A stretch of 64,000 bases of DNA, taken from NCBI GenBank assembly GCA_020137815.1, contig CM035352.1:3570385-3634384 (forward strand), read 5' to 3'. The position numbers and the translations under genes are program-made. Below, in pieces: positions 55,145 through 64,000 of the stretch (positions within the stretch are counted from its first letter, which is position 1; every line of letters begins with the position of its first letter). The notes below the pieces were generated by a model. That model had not been told where the DNA came from, searched no databases, and worked only from the letters and a program-made list of their open reading frames with translations. Source of the DNA: Hormiphora californensis. Its lineage: Eukaryota > Ctenophora > Tentaculata > Cydippida > Pleurobrachiidae.

Positions 55145-55417
55145 ATTTTATTATGCCTATACGTTGTACCTGAAAACTTATAACACGAGACCGAAGGTCG
55201 AGTGTTATAAGTACAACAATAATGATCCGAGACCACAGGTCGAGGCAGATTCTTGTACTTTAGTGCACGAGCCTGCGAGTGCCACTAAGTGTAACTACCT
55301 CACGAGCCTGCGAGTGATGTAGTTTTACTTTTTGACCGAGCCTGCGAGGTCTAAAAGTGTAAGAATCTGGGACATTATTGTTGACGTCAGGTACAACGAA
55401 AATAGGCATAATAAAAT
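55145..55417. repeat. Cloverleaf-like inverted repeat with at least four inner hairpins
   Basis: An outer stem pairs 55145-55173 (ATTTTATTATGCCTAT, then CGTTGTACCTGA) with 55387-55417. Inside lie separate hairpins with different stems: 55176-55212 (ACTTATAACAC/GTGTTATAAGT), 55261-55287, 55293-55324 and 55327-55358. A less regular one lies around 55210-55261. The loops share CGAG...CGAG, as CGAGACCGAAGGTCGAG, CGAGACCACAGGTCGAG or CGAGCCTGCGAG. Confidence 0.85.
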
Positions 55418-55737
55418 TGCATTGTAAAATTTTTAAAACAAGAGTGAGAGACAGTTTAGGGCGTAACAATAGAACGAATTCATGATAAGGTAGCAGGCAG
55501 AGATAAGATAACGCCTGAGATCTATAGGTAAAGAGAGTGAGAGATTAGCGAGAGTGAGAGAGAGATAAAGAATGTGTGGGTCTGGGAGTTCGTGACTGTT
55601 ATCTTGATCTCGGTGTTGCAACGGCTTGAGAGTGTGACATAAAGAAAGAGAGAGAGGGAGTTCGTACACGCTTATCTTTCGAACGGTTTTTAGTGTGACA
55701 GAAACAGTAAGGAGTAAGGACTTCTAAGTGCAGCAGT

Positions 55738-55845
55738 GTTATAAGTTTTCATGTATCACTGGGGGGTGTTATAAGTGAAAACTTATAACACTGGGGGGTG
55801 TTATAAGTGAAAACTTATAACACTGGGGGGTGTTATAAGTTGTAC
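55738..55845. repeat. Tandem palindrome GTGTTATAAG...CTTATAACAC
   Basis: Three units of GGGGGGTGTTATAAGTGAAA with the complementary CTTATAACAC half follow each other. The same 11-base arm is used in the first hairpin of the cloverleaf at 55145-55417. Confidence 0.9.
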
Positions 55846-55877
55846 AAGCAGTGCTACCTAAAGAATTATATTATATC

Positions 55878-57571
55878 TCAAAATTTTACAATGTTTGTTT
55901 CATTACCATCCGAGACTTTTCCTGAGCCTGCAGATCTTGTTGGGGCCTGATCCGCCATACTGGAAGTAGGGGCGGCATTTGTTGTTGTTGTACTCTGCTG
56001 CTGGGTCATGTATAGAAATGGAAGGCATCGAGGAATCCATGATTGTAGTAGGGCAGCAGTTGTAGGCTCAGTTCCATTTCTAACTGCCTTCCTCCATCGT
56101 GCCCTTCGGTTTTGAAACCAAATCTGAAGAAATTACCGGTTAGAATTCGAGACACGACCTCGTAAAATTTGGATTGGATCGCTGTGTGGATCTTTAAATC
56201 TTCAATATATCGAGTGCGAACTCCGAGAGAGTTTGTGGCAAGTCATTGGCCCGGTGTGGCAATGTTTTTTAAGCTACGAGGGTCGAGGGGGCAGCAGGTG
56301 TTTTGAATTATACCTGAACACAGCTCTCACTTAGTCCCACTCTCCCTCTCTCTCTCATACCTGAACACAGCTCTCACTTAGTCCCACCCTCCCTCTCTCT
56401 CTCTCATACCTGAACACAGCTCTCACTTAGTCCCACCCTCCCCGCCAGCTCCTCCCTCAGCACCAGATCGGGATAATGTGTGCGTGTAAACACCTGAAGA
56501 AGGAGTTGTAAGGGGAGAGATACAATGAAGGAGTATTGTGTGAAGGAGTACATGTAGAGTTGTTGGGTCACCTGAAACTGTGTCCCGTATGAACAGTTCA
56601 ATATTAGGGTAACTTATCGGGAGGGGATGGGAGAATTTGGATAAAAGCCGAGCTCAGGTGGTTTATTGGGATTAAGTGGTCAGAGAGAGATAAATTGCTT
56701 AGGAGCCGAGTATTGTGTCGCAGTGACCTTAAAATTCCTTGAAATTCAATATCAGATTGTTGCAATTGAGAGAACACAGCTGTTTTTCGTGAGAGGCGAG
56801 AGCAATAGATGGTTAAAACGATGGTTAAACGGTGAAACGATAATATTGTTACCCTAAAAGCCCACCCACTGAGCTTTTTTTGTTAAAATATAATGCATGA
56901 TAAGATTCTCTCAGAGTTGTAAAAGTAAAGAACGAAGAGTCGGCCGAAATTCTAAATATTTTTTTCGCAAGGTAAGCTGTTGTACGAAAAAATAAAACAT
57001 CATTTGCTATAAATAAATTGTTGAGTTTTTAAACCCTTTGAGGTCCACTGCACTGATCATGGACTGAACGAATTTTCCTCCCTGGAAATATAACCAGGAT
57101 GATATATTCTAATAGGCTACAATTACCTTCTCGAGCTCGTCCAACTGGACCATGGTGAATCTGGTTCTGTGTCGAGAGCGGCGTCGTCTGTGACACAACT
57201 CCTCAAATAAACATCTCTCTTGGGCAAGCAGGGGACCTGAAGATATCATTTAGGTTACTTTTTGGGTTTCTTCTGGAGCTGTCTATTTTTTTTTCTGATC
57301 TAGAATCTAGATCCTAGACTGTCTAGTAGACTAGACACCTTCTAGAGACCTACGTACCGAATCTAGGATCACTCTTGGCGAGTAGGGCCTCCACGGAGTA
57401 CTGGAGTGGCCGGAATTCCTCCAGGACCGGTCTCGCAGATCCAGGTGGCGTCTGGTCAGGGAACATTAACATCCGAGGCTGATCAACTGCTGCTGGTGGT
57501 GGTGACGGGGCCTGGTCAACATGTTTGTTGTTGCAGGGGGCCTGCTCCTGGTCGGCTGTTGAAGTGCTCAT
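55878..57571 (-). CDS. Paired-class (PRD-like) homeobox transcription factor
   Basis: Four exons join in phase: 57571-57358, 57236-57127, 56493-56410, 56123-55878, giving about 217 residues. The homeodomain spans exons 2-4: [40 protein letters not shown] with GLSESCVQ, and then [12 protein letters not shown] in helix 3. Residue 50 is Gln (WFQN), and the THYPD...REELA pattern is that of the PRD class. No paired domain is present. Upstream, YSVEALLAK resembles an eh1-type repression motif. The rest is Pro/Ser/Thr-rich. It would act as a sequence-specific nuclear regulator in development. I cannot assign it to a named family such as Otp, Rax or Arx without alignment. Exon 3 has its donor triplicated. 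Confidence 0.92.
56305..56440 (-). repeat. Triplicated donor of homeobox exon 3
   Basis: The block GTGGGACTAAGTGAGAGCTG followed by TGTTCAGGTAT occurs three times, with last exonic bases at 56410, 56361 and 56314. The block encodes GLSESCVQ of the homeodomain. Only the first donor gives a complete homeodomain; the others pass an immediate TGA. Confidence 0.95.
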
Positions 57572-57761
57572 GTTGGTATTTGAACTTGGTGTTGCTGATA
57601 TTGGGAAAAGAGAGAGTCAGAGTAAACGGGTTCCATGAGCTGAACTTTGGCAAAGTGATTGAGCTCGACAAAATGGCAAACAGAGGGAAAGCAACTGGTT
57701 GGTACTTGAGTCATATATCATTTATGGAACGAATGAGAGAGAGCTGGAGAAAGAGAGAGAG

Positions 57762-57847
<86 letters not shown>

Positions 57848-59867
57848 ACTATACAGCTCTAATGAAGTGAAAGAGTTAATCAGATCGGGTTAGAAAACCG
57901 TTGTACAAAAGCCACAAGAGCATATTGGACATTGATTGCTTTCAACTCTCACTATCTATCAATCTCTCTTCCTCTATCTATCTATCTCTCTCTCTTTCTC
58001 TCTCTTTCTCTCTTTGTGGTTTGAACGCTGGTGATGGGGTTTGATTGATTGGTAACAGTGCACGAACAACCTATAGCTCCCCAGTCCTCATAGCATAGAA
58101 ATATAAATAGCATAAGTAAGCAGTTTTCGCTTTCAGAATAACTCTGGCAAAATCAAACATCTCTCAAGATTACATAGCTTTGAAAATCTGAATAAGCTGG
58201 TATCTAGATGAGCAGAACTTTGTAATACCTCTGCAGCACGCAGCTGAGTAATGATTCGAAAGTCCGGGAATAGTAGTCAACTTATAGAAATCTCATTCAC
58301 TACTCACCACACACACAGTGCACGTGACTGCATGGTGTCCCCGTGCTGTTATTAATATTAACTTCACAACTCGATTAATTTTCTCTCCTCTATGTAGATG
58401 TCTTAAACAAAGGACACGGGGAGGGATGCACCTAGCTGGGGATAGGTCGAATGAATTGCACTTTCTAGATTATCTCGAACCGGAGCACTAACTCCCTCTC
58501 CCTCTCTCAATAAAGAGATATTGATCACACAGCTTGCAGTGATCACATGGGTCAGTACTTAATAAAATACAGATGGAATGTGTCCAATATGATCATCAGC
58601 ACGGTGCCACGGGTGGTTCCATGTTTATTGCCCCTAGAAGAGTTCTCCATCTTATTACTGGATCCAGTTCCTTTCAGATTATCATCCAACTGAACCCACT
58701 ATTCCCTAGTTCCCTTTATCACCCTCTATGTAACTCACCTCCAATCTTCATAATTATATGCAGCTCGTATCACTGACAGTAAGTGAGTGAGGTTCCGAAA
58801 AGAAACAGTCGCAAGATAAATAGGCAAATTTAGCAACACGAAAATAAATTAAGCGATACCATTTTAGCGGAGTCCAACAGAGAAAAGAAAGAATCACGTA
58901 CCATGATAGTGATTCCTAAAGTGAGAGATATGCAGTTTTTCAGGGGGGGGGATTATCCAAAAAAAGAAAGGCAGTTTTGGGGCAGGTGGTAAAATGTGTC
59001 AAAAGTTTACACCTTAAACCTGGGAACATAATTCAGAATTGTTCAACAGCACAAAAACGCCATGTCAACCGACTCAATACGGATAGTAGCTAGATGGGAC
59101 GATTTGTCAGATTGTCACTTCTTCACCATCCCCTTCGTCCGTTTGTCCAACTCTAATTCCCTGCAAATTGTGTTACAATTAATTCACTCTGAAAAATCAA
59201 TAAATTAACAAACAGACAAATATACAAGCAAACAAACAAGCAAACACACGAAAGGACAAACGGACAAACAAACAATTAAACCAACAAATAAACAAACAAA
59301 CCTCTTCATTGTTATGTCATCGAATTCTTCACTCGTACATCGTTTAATTGAGAGAGTCTGAGTTACCTTTACCCTCTCTGCCGCACATTCTTGTTTTGAA
59401 CACAGAGCACTGAAAGTGAAATAGGTGCATATTGTTTCTATTTTTTATCACCATGATGATCTGCAGATAGTCTTTAATTTCTCGAAAGCATCAGACATGT
59501 CTGGACAACCAAAAAAATTTGACAGGTATCATATGTGATGATTGATTGATAAGCTCAAAGGCTCGAAGGCCCTCTTTAATCTCTTTATCAGAGGGCGAGC
59601 ATGGCAGTTGAACGCACCTAAGATAAGAGGGACTTGTCCTTTTTTGGTTGTCGGGAGCATTATTTTTTAACTAGCCGTTTATTAGTTAAATGTTAGTCGG
59701 TGGCTTAAAAATATTTAGATTTCTCGAAAGGCTCTAATATTCTGAGAATTAAGATTAAAGATCTCCCACGGTTTCACACGCCACATAACCGACGGTGAAT
59801 TTATTCGCGTTTCGCATGCAAATTTGGGACATGGATGGCTGGTATAACTATACCTATGTCCTATCTA
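57572..59867. other. Intergenic DNA upstream of the homeobox gene
   Basis: It holds an (AG)n tract at 57755-57846 and AAAC-type simple repeats at about 59215-59300. I see no exon. The homeobox promoter should lie here, but no motif can be fixed. Confidence 0.5.
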
Positions 59868-62800
59868 TCATTCATTGACATACCCAGTGGATAGAGAACT
59901 TGATTGCTGCGTCATTTCAATCGTATACCTAGCCTCCTCTAGATCTCCCATCACAGCCGCCTTCCTTCCCATTTTCCTCCCCTGTCTCTTCTGCATTACC
60001 GTATAGGATGAGAATCTTCGCTGGGCTGCAGCCGTGTCTGTCATGTTACCTGTCAGCCCTCCACGGAGAACGTTATCTTGGGTAATAGCAGCCCTCCTTC
60101 TTAATCCCTTACCACCCTTCCTCTGTGTCTGTCTGTCAGGAAATAATAGATCTGATTTAGATCCGGGAAAATTAATGAATTGGATAGTAATATAAGTTCT
60201 AAAAATAGTCCTCTTTCAATTACAGATCACCATATACGTCAAACCTCCTTATTATAGTGAGACTGGCCACTTGGAGACGGGGAGTTATACAATGAAGGAC
60301 AATACGTAACGTAGGGAATAATTGCAAACTTCTTTACCACACCCCGCGACAAATTTTGTAAAGGAGGGTTACAACAATATTTTCACCATATAGCGCTACT
60401 ACAGTTGCTATGCCGCTATGGTAACTTACCTACTACTCCGGTTGCTATGGTAACTCACCTACTACTCCGGTTGCTATGGTAACTCACCTACTACTCCGGT
60501 TGCTATGGTAACTCACCTACTACTCCGGTTGCTATGGTAACTCACCTACTACTCCGGTTGCTGCTAAGATTCTCCAGCTGAGTAGTAACAGGTCGGGAAG
60601 GCGTCATCTGGTGATCGGGTGATAGAACCCCAACCGGCTCACTTCCCGCAACCGGGATTTGGATTATTGGAGATCGAGTGGTGGTCGATAGAAAGTATTT
60701 CAAGGCCCGGAAGTCATCCATCAGGGACTCTGTGTCGTCCGGGCTAACATTGGGAACGCGGCCTGTTATAGGGGAGAGATGTGTTTTTATGTCTTATTAC
60801 CCTCCTGTATTCTGTTATAGGGGAGAGATGGGTTTTTATGTCTTATTACCCTCCTGTAATAGGGGGGAGAGTATTTTTATGTTCTAACCCTCCTTCAAAA
60901 AATGTGTACGGAAAAAGAGAGAGGATCGAGCAAGGTAGAGAGAATAACTGCTTGGTATAACTCAACTCATAGTTTTTTAGTTTAACTACTAGGGTTAGGT
61001 AGTTTTTTAGTTTAACTACTAGGGTTAGGTAGTTAAATTTGACTATAAACGGCTTGGGTGGTTTGACTAGTATACGTCGTAGTTAGCCACATAACCCACT
61101 TCGGGAGAGCTGAAGGTTAGCTAGTAGCTAGTCAAGTACTGGCGCCTGCTATTCAGGCTAATAAAATTCGACTAAAGTAACTATTAAAGTCGAATGTTCT
61201 GAAACCACCCCCTTTTTGTTTGTGGCGTCGTATTTGCGTGTGACAGCACCCCCAATTGTGCTCAATATGATCATCTGGGGGCAAAAACGCATATTATAAA
61301 AGAAAACACGGTGACTTTTGGGGCTGTGGCATTGCCACCACAGTTGAATTTAATTCGAATGGCTCATTTCCCCAATACAATAAGCATCCTACAACACATT
61401 TGGTTAGAATAAATCATACAGATATGTAGCTAACTAATACATCTAGGAGAAACACAAATAACACAACCAATTAATAAATTATAAATCTAGCACTACAAAT
61501 TTAAAGGATAAAATTATTAACACACATATATAAATTATTACACTTATACAAAATCGGTTACTTTAAAATCATACCAGAATCTGTTTAAACATGATGGTCT
61601 TCTATCATAATAACCAAAAAGCCTATAATTTTAGTTTGAAGATATTGGTTGAGAAAAAAGGGATGAGAGCCCAAACATCTCAAATCTGAAGTCGTGGGTT
61701 TCCAATTTGTGACAGGGCTGGGGCCACCCAGTGGGTAATTACATGGTTAAAATAAGTGGCATGAACTTATGACTAGCCAGTAGTTAAGCGATAAATTTAA
61801 AGAGACATGCTAACATATGTATTATATGGCACCACCCCGCCACCAACTCCCTAATACTTCTAGGAACTTTTCATACTGATAAGAAACTAAATTAACGAGT
61901 ATTAAAACTCTGATAGTACATATAGCCTTCTAAAATGTTATATGTATTATGAAACCCGATAGCTGATTTATCAGTCTTTTGAACATTTTACGCGCACTCG
62001 ATAACTGCGAGCTGGGGGATTTAACACCCTGCTCGCTATTTATCAGACCAGTGCCCTTTTTCACGCGTTTCTCTTCATTTTCATAACATGCGTGTAAATT
62101 TCCAAGTAATGAAAATGTGTGTAAACACACAGTTCTGTCAATAACAGAGAGGGGAACACATCTGCAACACTTTTCAATGTTATCTCTCTCATCAAGAGGC
62201 AAAATAATCGCATTCCATTCGTTTCTCTCTCTCATTCTCTCTTTTACTGTTCAATATCTCTCAATGTGTGTATTGGCCCCAATCTTGCTCTCTCTTACTC
62301 AAATATGTAAGGAACAGTTGCAACTAGGTGCCAGTTAGTCTACACACAGTTTGGGGACGTCTGTTGACTACAGCAGTCCTTGTGTGTTTCACCTTGTGTT
62401 GTGTCTCTTATTTGCGTGTAATTACTATCGGGTTTCATAAACTATGAACGTTTGTTAGCCTATCGCGTTATAGGTTTAAATCACCTCCCACTCACCCTCG
62501 GCTAGCGCCTCGGGATCGGCGTCGGGATTTAAACCAGTTTAATCGCCCTGCCGGGCGATTAAACTCCAGTTGGCTGTTCCCAGCTCGCGCTGGGAAAAGC
62601 CAACTTCATAACGCGCCAGTCTACAAACGTTCATAGTTCATACTAGTAGGCCCGTTCGCCCTACGGGCGAATTTCGGGGAAATGGTAGCTGGATTAGGGA
62701 ATGCTGACATCACCTGCACCATCCGTTCCTAGCCTATCTCTCACTTTCTCCCTATACTACGTTGTTTTACGCTATGTTGTTGTACGCTCTGGGCTTTCTG

Positions 62801-64000
62801 TCAATGTCAAGGTGCGAATTTAAAAAATCAATGTCAGGGAGGTTCAGTGCTGTTACAGAAACTCATCACGTGAAAACTTGGCCGCCATGTAGCCAATTCA
62901 GAGATTTCTATATTCGATTGGAGTAATCACCCTTGGGCGACGTTGGGTAAAGCTATCAGTAGTCGTTGATTGGCTCGCTTGAACACGTTGGCGTAATCTG
63001 TAATATTCTCTAGCCTGCTCTCTGACAGCAGCAGATCTTCCGGACCCAGATGACCGTTGCCGAATAGCGCTTGGGGTTGAAGAGTTAGACATCAGGACAA
63101 AAGTAAAAGAATGCACGTGCAGAATTTAATTTCCCTTAGTACCCAAAACTGCAACTGGGAGTGAGGTTTCTAAGTTGCTCTAATAATTGCACGTGCAGGT
63201 GTAGTTGCTAGGTGATGTAGCACTGACAATTTGAATAGTAAGTAGTATGATGTATGGCCAAATCAGAAAATTTGATCCAAGATCCCAATATTAACCACTG
63301 ATCCCAATATATCACTTACCTAGCCGACTAATGCGAGTACTGAACCTCCCGGGACTGGGTACAACCAGCAGACGATGAGAGATGGAGTCTGGTCTTGCTA
63401 GAGGTGGTGGTTGCGGCTGGAGGAATACTTGCGAAGCAGGCTGATCCCTGTACAACTTCTTCAGAGAATACCTGGAGGTGAGGTTTTGGGACCTATAATT
63501 CTTGTTATGGGGTTTTACTGGTTGTTGTAGGGGGTCATAGATCTGCTATGCAGTTCAGACGACCTCTGCAGCTTTCAGACATGATTATGATTTTTGCGGC
63601 TGAGCGCGCACGCCACACGGCTCATTAGTAGGTAACTTGGCGCGCCTTCTTATTCTTCCCGCCAAACTGCATATGCAATTGGTATCGAAGACACCTCACA
63701 CTCTCACATCGCGGCCTTCGTTTGGTGCGCTTTGCGCGCCGGCAAGGGAGGGGTAACTTCGTTACCAAACTATGCAACAATTCCTCCTCTCCGAGTCCGA
63801 TAAATTAAGAAAAAGGCCTTGTCAGTTGTTTTACTTTTACTTACAGTTACCATACAGTCAGTCGCCGTAGAAACGATTTAATTAGCTAATTAAGCCTGAT
63901 TACCGTTTCAGGTGGAAGAACTTTGTTTTGGTTGGCCGGGATCCCCGTGTACAAGAATCGTAGCAGCAGAGACGGTAATTGGAGTGGAGTAACGAGTGTT
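59868..64000 (-). CDS. Unidentified protein, C-terminal four exons (5' end outside window)
   Basis: Exons 64000-63904 (partial), 63471-63320, 60762-60546 and 60132-59868 all join in phase. This gives about 240 residues ending in YVNE and a TGA. The visible part starts NYRLCCYDSCTRG and FFHLKRYSLKKLYRDQP. It continues with a proline-rich segment (QVFLQPQPPPLARPDS), an acidic stretch (VSPDDTESLMDDFRALKYF), and a basic tail (TQRKGGKGLRRRAAITQDN, QKRQGRKMGRKAAV). It has no membrane segment or known motif and reads like a long cytoplasmic or nuclear tail. The codon phases and splice sites make the gene model firm even though the family is unknown. The donor of the third visible exon is repeated five times. 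The 2.5-kb intron holds a cloverleaf-like repeat. Confidence 0.75.
60416..60560 (-). repeat. Five tandem copies of an exon end and donor
   Basis: A 29-bp unit, CCGGAGTAGTAG then GTGAGTTACCATAGCAA, is repeated so that a strong donor (TAG/GTGAGT) recurs at 60546, 60517, 60488, 60459 and, slightly diverged, 60430. Each unit also contains GTTGCTATGGTAAC, close to an RFX X-box. Confidence 0.95.
60763..62439. other. Intron and intergenic sequence
   Basis: Direct repeats GTTATAGGGGAGAGATG at 60765-60850 start immediately upstream of the 60762 acceptor in the transcript, giving a second CCTATAACAG acceptor-like site. AGTTTTTTAGTTTAACTACT is duplicated at 60971-61030. The rest is AT-rich without an exon. 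Confidence 0.5.
62440..62638. repeat. Cloverleaf-like inverted repeat with three inner hairpins
   Basis: An outer stem pairs AACTATGAACGTTTGTTAG (62440-62458) and CGCGTTAT (62464-62471) with 62608-62638. Enclosed, and almost touching, are three hairpins. The first is 62473-62535 (GGTTTAAATC/GATTTAAACC), the second 62536-62565 (AGTTTAATCGCCC/GGGCGATTAAACT) and the third 62568-62605 (AGTTGGCTGTTCCCAGC with its complement). A further stem-loop, CCCGTTCGCCCTACGGGCGA, follows at about 62650. Confidence 0.88.
62898..63092 (-). CDS. Small open frame of doubtful status
   Basis: 64 residues (MSNSSTPSAIRQRSSGSGRS, then AAVREQAREYYRLRQRVQAS) lie within the intron of the gene above, on the same strand. 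The composition is Ser/Arg/Gln-rich and could be real, but there is no family match or promoter, and it may be a retrocopy or chance. Confidence 0.25.
   Translation of the reverse strand: MSNSSTPSAIRQRSSGSGRSAAVREQAREYYRLRQRVQASQSTTTDSFTQRRPRVITPIEYRNL

Noticed and set aside
61930-62235. 101-residue minus-strand frame
   Set aside because: No splice sites, composition or motif support; it lies in AT-rich intron sequence.

Overview
The window is nuclear DNA of an animal, most likely an invertebrate of an early-branching or otherwise repeat-rich lineage. The reasons are small phase-consistent GT-AG introns, a MORC gene, a mannose-6-phosphate/IGF2 receptor gene, a paired-class homeobox gene, a rhodopsin-type GPCR, APE-type LINEs, a tRNA-derived SINE and very many short inverted-repeat elements and microsatellites. 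I cannot name the species. Nothing here is bacterial, viral or organellar.

Layout. 1-137: one exon of an unknown gene on the minus strand. 556-1562: a LINE ORF1 and a pogo-like remnant. 1678-7018 (+): the 3' part of a cation-independent mannose-6-phosphate receptor, with at least three and a half MRH repeats, a membrane segment and an acidic sorting tail. 7019-10195: UTR/intergenic DNA rich in palindromes. 10196-22505 (-): a complete 17-exon MORC3/4-type gene; an actin gene (13211-14951, +) lies inside one of its introns and is split by a 582-bp inverted-repeat element. 22692-23294 (-): a single-exon MRG-domain gene directly upstream of MORC. 24337-26175 (+): a secreted protein with two copies of an unfamiliar domain and a Sushi module. 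26300-38000: repeats, including a 2-kb tandem duplication whose second copy carries a TTAA-flanked fold-back element. 38172-47067: two LINEs, one truncated between (AC)n tracts and one nearly full length. 47187-53100: inverted-repeat elements, a SINE and palindromes. 53557-54917 (+): GPCR. 55145-55417 and 62440-62638: two cloverleaf-like inverted-repeat structures. 55878-57571 (-): homeobox gene. 59868-64000 (-): the 3' end of an unidentified gene.

The most unusual signal is repeated at many exon borders. The exon edge together with its splice site is tandemly duplicated two to five times (MORC exons 8, 10 and 13, homeobox exon 3, the 60-kb gene, and probably the receptor gene). One MORC intron is about 90% filled by roughly 98 copies of a 16-bp unit that reads, in the transcript, as branchpoint plus polypyrimidine tract. 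Together with the element inside actin this suggests a genome in which splice sites are being multiplied and introns remodelled by tandem duplication and small transposons.

Gene models were built by hand from reading frames, splice phases and family knowledge. No alignments or searches were run.
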